Positions 1-9,178 of a stretch of 64,000 nucleotides of DNA are shown piece by piece. Under the pieces are notes generated by a model. It made no database searches. It was not told the origin of the DNA and saw only the letters and a program-made list of their open reading frames with translations. Position numbers and translations under genes: made by a program. Position 1 is the stretch's first letter. Every line of letters begins with the position of its first letter. The DNA comes from Terriglobia bacterium (lineage in GTDB: Bacteria > Acidobacteriota > UBA6911), in contig JAIQGI010000025.1 of assembly GCA_020072565.1 (NCBI GenBank), positions 1-64,000 on the forward strand, written 5' to 3'.

Positions 1-1
1 T

Positions 2-115
2 GATCTTGGCGCCGATTACTTTGAACGCCTTCACCGAGACCGAATTCGTCGATACCATGTAAAAAGACTTGAGCATCTGGGCTACAAAGTAAAACTAACG
101 GAAGAGGCTGCCTGA
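2..115 (+). pseudogene. C-terminal fragment, probable transposase (cut by window edge)
   Basis: An open frame enters from the left edge and ends at the TGA at 113-115, giving 37 residues containing GADYFERLHRDRIRRYHVKRL and ending in TEEAA. The Tyr/Arg-rich 'RYHVKRLEHLGYKV' style resembles the C-terminus of bacterial transposases, but this is from memory of the style and not a firm family assignment. Whether the full gene is intact outside the window cannot be seen. Confidence 0.4.
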
Positions 116-369
116 GCCTAAGAATTTTCGGAACAGAGGTCGCGGAGAAGAGTGATACAGAAACGAAAATCCTCTGCGGCCTCTGCGCCCTCTCCGTTGA
201 GGCTTGACGTTGCGGATATTCCGCACCGTGTCGTTTGCGGCTGTCATCTGTTTTTGCAAGTGCTTTTGTGCGCGCCGGCCGCGATGAGATTTTGGCCGGT
301 AGTGCTTGGGGATCTGGGGTAAGATTTCTGGTTCCCCTGCACGAGGGGCAGGACAGAGAGGAAGTGTAG
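116..369. other. Intergenic region with CTCTGCG-type short repeats
   Basis: No gene is supported here. The stretch at about 135-205 carries a direct doublet (ctctgcggcctctgcg) and a partly complementary upstream copy (cagaggtcgcggagaag), so it could fold imperfectly. It separates the transposase-like fragment from mazG and may be the outer end of that element. Confidence 0.4.
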
Positions 370-1176
370 ATGGACAAGCAAGCCGACATGCAAAAGCTGG
401 TGGATCTTGTGGCGCGCCTGCGCGGCAACAACGGGTGCCCCTGGGACAGAGAGCAGACCCGGGAAACACTCAAACCGATGCTCATCGAGGAAGCTTATGA
501 AGTGCTTGATGCGCTGGACAGCTCGGATCCGGTGGAGCTGAGGGAGGAATTGGGAGACCTGCTGTTCCAGGTGGTATTCCATGCGCAGATCGCACGGGAG
601 ATGGGGGAATTCGATCTTGCCGGAGTGATTGACCGGCTCCACGATAAGATGATCCGACGCCATCCGCATGTTTTCGGCACCGCCGACCTGAGGACATCGG
701 AAGATGTCCTGAAGAACTGGGAAGATATCAAGGCGAATGAAAGAGGCGTCCCATCCTCTTCCCTTCCCGAATCCGAAAAATCCCTCCTTGACGGCATTCC
801 TTCGAAGCTGCCCGCTCTGCATGAGGCCTATCAGATGACGTCTAAAGCGGCCCGGGTCGGGTTCGACTGGCCGGATCTCGACGGCATCCTGAGAAAGCTC
901 CACGAGGAGGCTGCCGAGCTTGCAGCCGCAAACGCCGCGCACCACAACCAGCATGCGGCCCAGGAGGTCGGGGATCTGCTGTTCGTCGTCGTCAACGTTG
1001 CGCGGTTTCTAGGCGTTGATCCGGAGACGGCCCTGCGGCGCAGCAACAAGAAGTTCAGCCGGCGCTTCCGCTATCTGGAAACGAAGATCAAGAAGCAGGG
1101 CCGCGAGCTGAGGGATACATCTCTGGCGGAGATGGACGCCTTGTGGGAGGAGGCCAAACAGCAGGAACAGTACTAA
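370..1176 (+). CDS. mazG: MazG nucleoside triphosphate pyrophosphohydrolase
   Basis: 268 residues, the usual length of two-domain MazG. MazG hydrolyses (d)NTPs to NMP and pyrophosphate and is thought to clean damaged nucleotides or modulate ppGpp in the cytosol. The N-terminal domain has GNNGCPWDREQT and then EEAYEVLDAL, with the EExxE-type Mg-binding helix and a second ELGDLLFQVVFHA helix; the C-terminal half repeats the pattern (KLHEEAAELAAA, EVGDLLFVVVNVARF). A ribosome binding site (gaggaag) lies just before the ATG. Its stop codon overlaps the stop of the convergent rng gene by a few bases, so there is no room for a conventional terminator between them. Confidence 0.95.
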   Translation: MDKQADMQKLVDLVARLRGNNGCPWDREQTRETLKPMLIEEAYEVLDALDSSDPVELREELGDLLFQVVFHAQIAREMGEFDLAGVIDRLHDKMIRRHPHVFGTADLRTSEDVLKNWEDIKANERGVPSSSLPESEKSLLDGIPSKLPALHEAYQMTSKAARVGFDWPDLDGILRKLHEEAAELAAANAAHHNQHAAQEVGDLLFVVVNVARFLGVDPETALRRSNKKFSRRFRYLETKIKKQGRELRDTSLAEMDALWEEAKQQEQY

Positions 1177-3203
1177 GTGACGATATTGAAGTGCTCGATG
1201 TGCAAACTGGGATCGGATTTTACGAGCACATCGCGATCCAGCAGGCCGCGGATTTCATCGAGAACGTTGGATTCCGCGTCGCGCAGCGCCCGGGCCACAT
1301 CGGGGTGAACCCGAATCATGATTTCATGCTGTTCTTCCAGCGACCCCTTCATCTTCTCCAGCTCGTGATAGATGTTGTAGCATGTGGTCGCGACCGACTT
1401 CACCATGCCCGAGCCGTAACAATAGGGACAGGGTTGGCAGAGCGCACGCTCCAGCGACTGCTTGACGCGTTTTCGGGTGATGGCCACCAGACCGAATTCA
1501 TTGAACTCGAGAATCTTGCTCGGAGCCTTGTCGCGCGCCAGTTCCTGGGACAGCGCCTCCATGACCCGCTTCCGATTTTTGCGCTCCTCCATGTCAATAA
1601 AATCGATGACAATGATGCCGCCCAGATCCCGCAGGCGTATCTGCTTGACGATTTCCTTTACGGCTTCCAGATTGGTGCGGGTAATGGTCTCTTCCAGGCT
1701 GTTGCCGCGTCCGACGAACTTGCCCGTGTTGATATCGATGCTGACCAGGGCTTCGGTCTGATTGATGACGATGTAGCCGCCACTCTTCAACCAGATCTTC
1801 GGCTGCAGGAGCTTGTCGATCTCGGACGTGATGCCGAACTCGTCGAAGATGTGATTATCCTTGGTGTACAGTTTCACCCGGTGAATGAGGTTCGGATAGA
1901 TTTTGTCGATAAACTCGACGATGTTCTGATACTCGATCTCATCGTCAATCCGGATGCTCGCAAACTCGAAGGAGAACTGGTCGCGCAGGAGGCGCTGGAC
2001 CAGGTTTAGTTCCGAATGGATGATTCGTGGCGCAGACACGTGCTCCGCCCGTGTGCGAATATCCTCCCAGACTTTCACCAGATAATTCAGGTCGTTCGTG
2101 AGATCCTCTTCGCTGTGCTCCTCCGCCGCCGTGCGGACGATGACTCCGCCCTGAAATTGATCGCGCTGTTTAAGGATCACATCCCGCAGGCGCAGCCTCT
2201 CTGTCTCCGAGCTGATCTTTCTGGATACACCCACGTGATCGACGGTTGGCATATAGACAAGGTATCTTCCAGGCAGGGCGATATGGCTGGTTACACGGGC
2301 TCCTTTCTTCGCGATCGGCTCTTTTGCCACCTGCACCAGGATCTCCTGGCCTTCACGCAGCATGTCGTCGATGGACTGGCGTTCCGGCTTATGCGTGTGG
2401 CGAGCCGCAGTATAGCGCTTGCGGCGGGCGCCTGGTCCGCGACGGCGTGCATTGTAGCCGCCCGCCCCTGCCCCCGCGTCCATTGAGAACGGCAGCACCT
2501 CGCCTCCGCCATCTCCCAGGGTTGCGTTGTCGAGCGGCGGTGCCTCGGATTCGAGGGCGCGGATTGGATTCTCCGGTTCGGCCGGCGGCGCGGCCAGGTC
2601 CGGCTGCGCATTCGAAGGCGGTTCGATCAACGGCTCGGCGGGTAGAGCGGTCGCGATAGCCAGGGGTGCCGGAATTTGCTCAGGTATAAAACGGCCCGCG
2701 AGCTCGGGATCATTCTCGAAGCTTCTCTCTGTCTCCCGGCTCAGGTTCCAGCGGGCGGCGGCATCCGGGACCTCCTCATCGACGGGTGCCGGCGAAGGCG
2801 CGGGCCGGCCTGCTTCTTGCCGCTCCCTGCGTTCACGCCAGCGGGTTCTCTCCGGCTTTCGGTCACGGTCCCGCTCCCGTTCCCGCCGCACAGGGCGCTC
2901 CTGAGCCTCGATTTCCGTGATGGCGGTCTCAGCTTTCTCCTCTGCCTCGGTGAAGACCTTGTCATACTCCTCGGTATCTTCCACGAAGTCGGAGACGTAG
3001 AGGAAGGCGTCCTTCTCCAGGCCGATCTGAACAAAAGCGGATTGCATGCCGGGAAGTACCTTGGTCACTCTCCCTTTGTAGATGTTTCCCAGGATGCCCC
3101 GAGTACGGTTGCGCTCGATGTAGAGCTCTGCAAGCTGGTCATCCTCCAAAATCGCGACTTTCGTCTCCAGCGCACTGCTGTTGACGATCATTTCCTTAAT
3201 CAT
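1173..3203 (-). CDS. rng: Ribonuclease G/E family endoribonuclease
   Basis: 676 residues, much longer than E. coli RNase G (about 490). It should cut single-stranded A/U-rich RNA and mature rRNA. The N-terminus (IVNSSALETKVAILEDDQLAELY) and S1 domain start (GNIYKGRVTKVLPGMQSAFVQIG) are typical. The S1 domain is then interrupted at about residues 80-270 by a charged, low-complexity Arg/Glu- and Pro/Ala-rich insertion before it resumes at QEILVQVAKEPIAKKGARV. The DNase-I-like catalytic core follows with VSIDINTGK and VIDFIDM carrying the two metal-binding Asp residues, and CQPCPYC gives the Zn-link cysteines. The gene lies downstream of rodA, matching the mre-rng neighbourhood of proteobacteria. 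Start chosen at the ATG with ggagc 6 bases upstream. Confidence 0.93.
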   Translation of the reverse strand: MIKEMIVNSSALETKVAILEDDQLAELYIERNRTRGILGNIYKGRVTKVLPGMQSAFVQIGLEKDAFLYVSDFVEDTEEYDKVFTEAEEKAETAITEIEAQERPVRRERERDRDRKPERTRWRERRERQEAGRPAPSPAPVDEEVPDAAARWNLSRETERSFENDPELAGRFIPEQIPAPLAIATALPAEPLIEPPSNAQPDLAAPPAEPENPIRALESEAPPLDNATLGDGGGEVLPFSMDAGAGAGGYNARRRGPGARRKRYTAARHTHKPERQSIDDMLREGQEILVQVAKEPIAKKGARVTSHIALPGRYLVYMPTVDHVGVSRKISSETERLRLRDVILKQRDQFQGGVIVRTAAEEHSEEDLTNDLNYLVKVWEDIRTRAEHVSAPRIIHSELNLVQRLLRDQFSFEFASIRIDDEIEYQNIVEFIDKIYPNLIHRVKLYTKDNHIFDEFGITSEIDKLLQPKIWLKSGGYIVINQTEALVSIDINTGKFVGRGNSLEETITRTNLEAVKEIVKQIRLRDLGGIIVIDFIDMEERKNRKRVMEALSQELARDKAPSKILEFNEFGLVAITRKRVKQSLERALCQPCPYCYGSGMVKSVATTCYNIYHELEKMKGSLEEQHEIMIRVHPDVARALRDAESNVLDEIRGLLDRDVLVKSDPSLHIEHFNIVT

Positions 3204-3851
3204 GAATTGCTCCCATGGATGCTGAAACGGGGCAGGCGGCAGGCGGAAGCTGCGGTCCTGGGACCGTCATGGCGCAGCGTAGGAATTTCTCGAATAGCGG
3301 ATCTCGTGAAGCACCAGGCTGCCGAACGGATATCACATCCGGAAACAGGACCCGTTCAGGGGATCCCTCTCATCCCGGCGGGGGAAATGCCCCTCCATTG
3401 CGGGCATCCGATTCGATGGCCAACTCCGGTCTCGGCGGTTTCGGCAACCCCGGGGAACCAGCCGCGTGATCCCTTTGGTGTGTCACGGGACCCGCAGGGG
3501 ATTGCGCCCCATGATTGTCTGCGCATTTCTGCCTACCGGCGCAATATCCGCCGGGCGGGGCCGATATATTTCCCGAAATGAAAACCCGTTCTTCGAATTT
3601 TGTTCCTGCCAGCCGCAAACACCAGCTGTTCATCCGTTTGCGTTTATCTCTATGCCAATTCCTTTAATTGACAAATCACTGCCAAAATGAATCAGATCTG
3701 CCGCGGAATGCCGGATTTCACAGGGTGCCCCTGATACTCACAGGTGTGGACTTCACCGGTGAAATCCTCGTCATCCGTGGCCAAGCCCTTAAACTCGTGG
3801 CCGGCAATGGCCTGATTTGCAGTATACCCCACCAGGCACGCGCGGCAACAA
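3204..3851. other. 650-bp gap between rodA and rng, no gene recognised
   Basis: Short open frames occur on both strands but none has a recognisable product or a convincing ribosome binding site. It probably holds the rng promoter on the minus strand. I see no clear terminator hairpin with a U-tract. Confidence 0.5.
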
Positions 3852-4943
3852 TCAGTTTACGAAACGCCTCATATTGATGTTCATGCACAGGCCCATCGCG
3901 GCGAAGTACGACAGTAGCGAGGACCCACCGGCGCTGACCAAAGGAAGGGGGATTCCTGCGATGGGCAGCAACCCGATGTTCATGCCGACATTGATCAGGA
4001 CGTGGAATAAAAAGAGTGAAAGAACCCCCAGAATCACCATCGATCCAATCTTGTCCTTGGCTTCACGGCTCGCGCGCAGGAGTCGCAGCGCGACGAACAG
4101 AAAGAGTCCCAGGATTGATACACTGCCTAGGAAACCCCGCTCCTCCGACAGGACGGCAAAAACAAAGTCGGTGTGACGCGCCGGAAGAAAGCCGAGCTGT
4201 CCTTGAGTTCCCTGCTTCCATCCCTTGCCGAGAAACCTGCCGGAGCCGATGGCGATTTTGGACTGTTGGGACTGGTATCCAAGCCCACGCGGGTCACTCG
4301 CCGGGTTCAGCACCGTCTCGATGCGCCCCCGTTGATAATCCTTGAGCATCATCCAGCCGGCGGGAAGGGTCAAGGCAGTCATGATCAGGAGGGCGAAAAC
4401 ATGTTTGCGTTTCAGTCCTCCGAGGAATGACAGGCCGGCATAGATCGGCACAAAGGTGACGGCGGTGCCCAAGTCCCCTTGGAGGATAGTCAGAATCATG
4501 GGCACCAACACGATCAGCCCACCGAACAAGAGTTCGGGCAACTCGAGGTAATCGCGCTCGGTGTCGGCGTAGTATTTGGCCAGCGCTATGATCACCAATA
4601 CCTTCACCAACTCGGACGGCTGAAAGGTTAAAATGCCGAGGTTGAGCCAGCTCTTGTTGGCATGGACGGTATGACCAGCTATCAGCACCAGGGCAAGGAT
4701 CGCGACCCCGCATAGGTAGGCAAGAGTGATGTAATCGGTATAGACGTGGTAATCGAAGTAGAGCACGACCAGAAAAACCACGAAGGCCGCTCCGAGATAC
4801 ATGAGCTGGCGGCCGACAAAGTAGTTGAGGTTGGTTCCGAGGGTAGTGCTCCATATGGCCATGACGCCGGCCGCTGCCAGCAGGAGCAGCGCAAGGAACA
4901 AAAGCCAGTCAAAGCTCAGCAACAAACGCCGGTTCATCCTCAT
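3852..4943 (-). CDS. rodA: RodA peptidoglycan glycosyltransferase (SEDS)
   Basis: 363 residues with about ten hydrophobic segments and SEDS family signatures: YLGAAFVVFLVVLYFDYH near the N-terminus, the motif WLNLGILTFQPSELVKV, QGDLGTAVTFVPIY with the conserved Asp, and the C-terminal GIPLPLVSAGGSSLL. RodA polymerises glycan strands during cell elongation, together with PBP2, in the inner membrane. Its start overlaps the end of mrdA by 4 bases (ATGA), indicating translational coupling. It is the last gene of the reverse-strand shape operon. Confidence 0.95.
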   Translation of the reverse strand: MRMNRRLLLSFDWLLFLALLLLAAAGVMAIWSTTLGTNLNYFVGRQLMYLGAAFVVFLVVLYFDYHVYTDYITLAYLCGVAILALVLIAGHTVHANKSWLNLGILTFQPSELVKVLVIIALAKYYADTERDYLELPELLFGGLIVLVPMILTILQGDLGTAVTFVPIYAGLSFLGGLKRKHVFALLIMTALTLPAGWMMLKDYQRGRIETVLNPASDPRGLGYQSQQSKIAIGSGRFLGKGWKQGTQGQLGFLPARHTDFVFAVLSEERGFLGSVSILGLFLFVALRLLRASREAKDKIGSMVILGVLSLFLFHVLINVGMNIGLLPIAGIPLPLVSAGGSSLLSYFAAMGLCMNINMRRFVN

Positions 4944-6796
4944 CGCACTTCACCTCCGGCAGGACGCACAACCGCCTGACTGATCAACTCCGGATGGTCT
5001 TTCTTGGCGAAGTAAGTCCGGAAAATCTCCCGGGCCATAGGCGCGGCCTTGGCGCCGCCTCCGCCACCGTGCTCGAGGAAAACAACCACCGCAATTTCGG
5101 GATTGTCGCGGCTGGCAAACCCGGCGAACCAGGCGTGGTTGGCGACGTCCGACGGGTCGGTCTTGATCTCCTTTTTACGCTCCGCGCTGATAACCTGGAC
5201 GGTGCCGGTTTTTCCGCAGATGTCAAGACCCGGAAGAGCGGCGCTGTGGCCGGTTCCGTAATTGTTCACGCTCCCCCACATGCCCGCCCGGATCTTGCGC
5301 GCGTTTTCAGGCTTGATCGGCAGCTGTTGTTCCGGCCACCGGTCGGGAGCGGGTCCGCGCTCGGCGTGCAGCAGCAGGTGCGGCATGATCAGCTTGCCGT
5401 CGGTAGCGATGGCACTCACGGCGCGCAGCACCTGCAGCGGCGTGGCACGAATCGGGCCTTGTCCGATCGAGACCGAGATGGTCTCACCGGCATACCACTT
5501 CTCGTGACGAACCTGCTGCTTCCATTCCGGCGAGGGGACCACGCCGATTTGTTCCCCGCGAAGATCGATTCCGGTACCCTCGCCGAAGCCGAGGGCTTTG
5601 GCATGTTGGGCGATCTTCTCGATGCCCATACGCTCCCCCAGCGTGTAGAAGAAGATGTTGCATGAATTGGTGATTGCGCCTTCCAGATTGATGTAGCCGT
5701 GACCGGGTTCCCACCAGCAGTGGAATACGCGTCCATAGAACGGGGCGGCTCCATGACAGATGACATGGGTGCTGTCGTCGACGAAACCTTCGGCGAGGCC
5801 TGCCTCCGCCATGACGAGCTTGAAGATCGATCCGGGCGGATACGTGTTCTGGATGGCGCGATTTAGAAGCGGGAGATCCGGATCGCTCATGAGGGCGTTC
5901 CAGTCCTTGGCCGAGATGCGCGAGGAGAAACTGTTGGGGTTGAAGGAAGGAGCGCCGGCCATCGCCAGGATCTCACCGTTGCGCGGATCCATCGCCACGA
6001 TCGTGCCGACACTGCCCGCCAAAAGGCTCTCAGCCTGGCTCTGGAGGTCGAAGTCGAGGGTGAGTTGCAGGTCGCCGCCAATGACAGCATCCCTTTCGGC
6101 CACCATGCCGAGTTCCCGGCCCAGGCTGTCGACGAGAACTTCGCGCGCGCCATTCTGCCCCATCAGGCATTGGTTGTAAGTGCGTTCGACGCCGGACCGC
6201 CCCACGAGCTCGCCGCCTTGGACGCCGGGGAAAACATTGCCGGCAAGGTCGTCCTCCGAGATCTCTCCTACATAGCCCAGCACATGCGCGGCCAGATTGC
6301 CGAACCGGTATAGCCTGCGCGGCTCGGGTCCCAGCTGAATCTCAGGGTGCTCCCGCTTGTGCGCCTCGACGATGGAAACATCTTCGATGCCGACGTCCTC
6401 CTTGATGACGATCGGCTGATAAGTCCCGGCGCGCTTGTTGCGGCGCAACTGGGCCGCCAGATCCTCGGCAGAGATGCCCAGCTTCTCGGTCACAAACGCG
6501 ACTGTGGCACTCGGGTCCTTCATCAGTTCGCGATAGAGTACGATGTTCATGGAAGGCCGGTTGTCGACAAGCGGGATGTGGTTGCGATCGAGGATCGGAC
6601 CGCGGGGGGCCACTACCTGGATGCTGCGTATGCGATTCTGCTCTGCCAACCGCGTGTATTCGGCACCTTGCAGGATCTGCAGCCACCAGAGACGCACCGC
6701 CAGGAGGACGAAAATTAGAACCAGCGGGGGGTAAAGCCAATTCAGCCGTCGTTGGATGGGTTGCCGGTTGGATTCCAGCTGGAGCTTGACCATCAA
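4940..6796 (-). CDS. mrdA: Penicillin-binding protein 2 (transpeptidase, elongasome)
   Basis: 618 residues, normal for PBP2. One N-terminal membrane helix (about residues 20-45, LNWLYPPLVLIFVLLAVRLW) is followed by the pedestal/dimerisation domain and the transpeptidase domain. Catalytic motifs are visible: SxxK as PPGSIFKLVM, SxN as TNSCNIFF and KTG as CGKTGTVQV. It cross-links peptidoglycan in the periplasm and partners RodA, whose gene overlaps it downstream. The gene lies 1 base downstream of mreD, so the group is clearly co-transcribed. Confidence 0.96.
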   Translation of the reverse strand: MMVKLQLESNRQPIQRRLNWLYPPLVLIFVLLAVRLWWLQILQGAEYTRLAEQNRIRSIQVVAPRGPILDRNHIPLVDNRPSMNIVLYRELMKDPSATVAFVTEKLGISAEDLAAQLRRNKRAGTYQPIVIKEDVGIEDVSIVEAHKREHPEIQLGPEPRRLYRFGNLAAHVLGYVGEISEDDLAGNVFPGVQGGELVGRSGVERTYNQCLMGQNGAREVLVDSLGRELGMVAERDAVIGGDLQLTLDFDLQSQAESLLAGSVGTIVAMDPRNGEILAMAGAPSFNPNSFSSRISAKDWNALMSDPDLPLLNRAIQNTYPPGSIFKLVMAEAGLAEGFVDDSTHVICHGAAPFYGRVFHCWWEPGHGYINLEGAITNSCNIFFYTLGERMGIEKIAQHAKALGFGEGTGIDLRGEQIGVVPSPEWKQQVRHEKWYAGETISVSIGQGPIRATPLQVLRAVSAIATDGKLIMPHLLLHAERGPAPDRWPEQQLPIKPENARKIRAGMWGSVNNYGTGHSAALPGLDICGKTGTVQVISAERKKEIKTDPSDVANHAWFAGFASRDNPEIAVVVFLEHGGGGGAKAAPMAREIFRTYFAKKDHPELISQAVVRPAGGEVR

Positions 6797-6797
6797 C

Positions 6798-7280
6798 CTA
6801 CTCTTTTGCTCTATAGACGCGATTGTAGGAATCCAGGACCGCGAACAGAAGAGTGCCTACTCCAGCCGTGATCAAAGCCTGCATGAGCGAAGCGCCCAGG
6901 AAAATGGTGCTGGAAGATCGCTGCAGGAGCGCGAACAGGATGAAAATGCTGAGCGAGCTCAGGCAGGAGGAGGCGGCCATCAGGATGAAGCGGATCCGGC
7001 CCCCCTCGACATCAAAGCGGCGGGACGCCTCTGCAATGACGAATGCCGCCAGCGTCTTGCCGAAACCGTTGTATCCTAGCGGCCAGCCGAGAACCGCGTC
7101 CTGCAGAATCCCGGTCAGGGATCCGACGAACAGCGCTTGGGCGCGGTTGCGGTAGAGGGCCCAGTAGGTAATCAGGACCAGCGACAGATCGACGAAATTA
7201 AAGAGGAAGAAGTTATTTCCCGCGATCATCTGTGCCATGATCGCCAAAAAAGACGAGCCGGCCAGAAACAGGTATTTCAT
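6798..7280 (-). CDS. mreD: MreD rod shape-determining membrane protein
   Basis: 160 residues, small and almost entirely hydrophobic (five or six predicted helices), which is the size and character of MreD. The conserved-looking segment GSLTGILQDAVLGWPLGYNG matches the MreD pattern of a Gly-rich stretch followed by Asp. It is an inner-membrane scaffold of the elongation complex. Identification rests partly on position between mreC and mrdA; the family diverges strongly in sequence. Confidence 0.88.
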   Translation of the reverse strand: MKYLFLAGSSFLAIMAQMIAGNNFFLFNFVDLSLVLITYWALYRNRAQALFVGSLTGILQDAVLGWPLGYNGFGKTLAAFVIAEASRRFDVEGGRIRFILMAASSCLSSLSIFILFALLQRSSSTIFLGASLMQALITAGVGTLLFAVLDSYNRVYRAKE

Positions 7281-7293
7281 AAGTCACTCTATG

Positions 7294-8157
7294 CTACTTT
7301 CCCGCGCGGGGCGCGGGGGGGTCCGCCACGACCTTCGGCGTGCCGAGCAGAATCAAAACTTCCTCTAACCGGACGACGTCGGCGCCCGGCTCGACCCGGA
7401 TCGTGCGGAATCCCGTCTTTCCCTTCTGTGATTCCACCACCTTGCCGACCGACAGACCTTTGGGGAATATGCCGTCGAGGCCGGATGTGACGAGCGTGTC
7501 GCCGACGTTCACGTCTTCGGTATTGCTGATGAAATTCAGATTGAGCAGCAAGTTCTCCGTGCCCCTCACGACTCCCGGCACCCGGGTGCGCTCAATCATC
7601 ACCCCGATCGAAGCGTCGGCGTTCGTGAGCAATTGAACCTGGCTGTTGTTGCGGGTCACGAGCACGGTGCGTCCGATAATGCCGGCATCCGACACCACAG
7701 CCTGGTCTGCCCGGACACCGTCGGCCGAACCGCGGTCGAGGTACAGGGTATTGGCCAAAAAATTGGGCGCGCGGCCGATCACCCGCGCCCCCAGCGTCTG
7801 GCCAGGCAAGGCCGCACTGAAGGCAAGCAGCCGCCGCAGCCTCGCGTTTTCCTCCTGAGCCTGCGCCAGGCTGCTGTTGAGGAGGGTGAGCTGGCGGACG
7901 TCTTCTTTAAGCCGCGCATTTTCTCCGCGTGCGCCGTGCAACCAGAGGTAGCTGGTCCACAGGTTGCCGAGTCCGCGCGATACGTTGGAGGAGCCGTTGA
8001 GAATAGGCGCACTCGCCGCCAGCACCCAGCGCTTGATGAGCACGGTGCCGGCGGGATCCTCGACCTGGATCGAGATCAAGGTCAGATGCAGGAGAAGAAG
8101 CCCGATCACCACATAGAGGATCCGTCCTTCACCTTTTGCGGCAAACTCAATGGACAC
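7294..8157 (-). CDS. mreC: MreC cell shape-determining protein
   Basis: 287 residues with a single N-terminal membrane helix (YVVIGLLLLHLTLISIQ), a coiled-coil stretch (ENARLKEDVRQL...QEENARLRRLL, about residues 75-110) and a beta-rich periplasmic domain with the family motifs GARVIGR, NTLYLDRGSADGV, TSGLDGIFPKGLSVGKV. MreC links cytoplasmic MreB filaments to periplasmic PBP2. The 5' end overlaps mreB by 11 bases. Confidence 0.95.
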   Translation of the reverse strand: MSIEFAAKGEGRILYVVIGLLLLHLTLISIQVEDPAGTVLIKRWVLAASAPILNGSSNVSRGLGNLWTSYLWLHGARGENARLKEDVRQLTLLNSSLAQAQEENARLRRLLAFSAALPGQTLGARVIGRAPNFLANTLYLDRGSADGVRADQAVVSDAGIIGRTVLVTRNNSQVQLLTNADASIGVMIERTRVPGVVRGTENLLLNLNFISNTEDVNVGDTLVTSGLDGIFPKGLSVGKVVESQKGKTGFRTIRVEPGADVVRLEEVLILLGTPKVVADPPAPRAGK

Positions 8158-9172
8158 AAATCCTCCGGAGCAGCTTAAAATCGGTCAACATCTTGCTGGT
8201 CCCCAACACGACTGACGAAAGCGGGTCCTCGGCAATAAATACCGGGAGCCCGGTCTCGTCCGCGATCCGCTTATCGAAGCGCTTCAGCAGGGCTCCGCCT
8301 CCGGTGAGCACGATGCCGCGATCCATGATGTCGGCGGAGAGCTCAGGCGGGGTGCGTTCGAGCGCCACTTTGAGGGCGTTGATAATGATCCCGATGCTGT
8401 CGCTGAGCGCTTCCCGGATTTCCTCGTCCCCGATGGTGACGGTCTTGGGGACACCCTCGATCAGGTTGCGCCCCTTGATCTCGGTCGTCAACGGACGCTC
8501 CAGCGGGGCTGCCGACCCGATCTGAATCTTGATCATCTCTGCGGTACGCTCCCCGATCAGCAGGTTGTGCTTGCGCTTGATGTACTGGATGATCGCCTCG
8601 TCCATCTCATTGCCCGCCACCCGGACCGAGCGGCTGTAGACAATCCCGGAAAGCGAAATCACCGCTATGTCCGTGGTTCCGCCGCCGATATCGACAATCA
8701 TGTTGCCGCAGGCCTCGGTTATCGGCAGACCGGCCCCGATCGCGGCAACCATGGCTTGCTCCACCAGATAGACCTCGCTCGCCTTGGCACGCAGAGCGGA
8801 TTCCTGAACCGCCCGTTTCTCCACCTGCGTGATTTCGGCAGGAATGCCAATGACGATGCGCGGGCTGAGCAGGTGGTTGCGCTTGTGCGCCTGCTTGATG
8901 AAATACTTCAACATCACTTCGGTGACGTCGAAATCGGCAATGACTCCATCCTTCATGGGCTTCACGGCCACGATATCAGCCGGGGTCCGCCCCAGCATTT
9001 CTTTGGCCTCCCGGCCCACAGCCAGAACCCGCTTGTTGTTCTTGTCCAGCGCGACAATCGACGGCTCATTCACTACAATCCCACGCCCTTTGGCATAGAC
9101 GAGAGTATTGGCAGTTCCCAGATCGATAGCCAGGTCGCTGGAGAAAAAACCGAAAACAGATCTGAAATTCAT
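8147..9172 (-). CDS. mreB: MreB actin-like cell shape protein
   Basis: 341 residues, typical length. Actin-fold nucleotide motifs are intact: DLGTANTLVYAKGRGIV (phosphate 1), VDIGGGTTDIAVISL (phosphate 2) and LTGGGALLKRFDKRI (adenosine). MreB polymerises under the inner membrane and steers PBP2/RodA. It lies 6 bases downstream of the diguanylate cyclase gene, so the two are almost certainly on one transcript. Confidence 0.97.
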   Translation of the reverse strand: MNFRSVFGFFSSDLAIDLGTANTLVYAKGRGIVVNEPSIVALDKNNKRVLAVGREAKEMLGRTPADIVAVKPMKDGVIADFDVTEVMLKYFIKQAHKRNHLLSPRIVIGIPAEITQVEKRAVQESALRAKASEVYLVEQAMVAAIGAGLPITEACGNMIVDIGGGTTDIAVISLSGIVYSRSVRVAGNEMDEAIIQYIKRKHNLLIGERTAEMIKIQIGSAAPLERPLTTEIKGRNLIEGVPKTVTIGDEEIREALSDSIGIIINALKVALERTPPELSADIMDRGIVLTGGGALLKRFDKRIADETGLPVFIAEDPLSSVVLGTSKMLTDFKLLRRICVH

Positions 9173-9178
9173 AATTCC

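Noticed and set aside
3370-3690. Open frames in the rodA-rng gap
   Set aside because: No ribosome binding site, family match or protein-like composition; overlapping frames on both strands look equally random.
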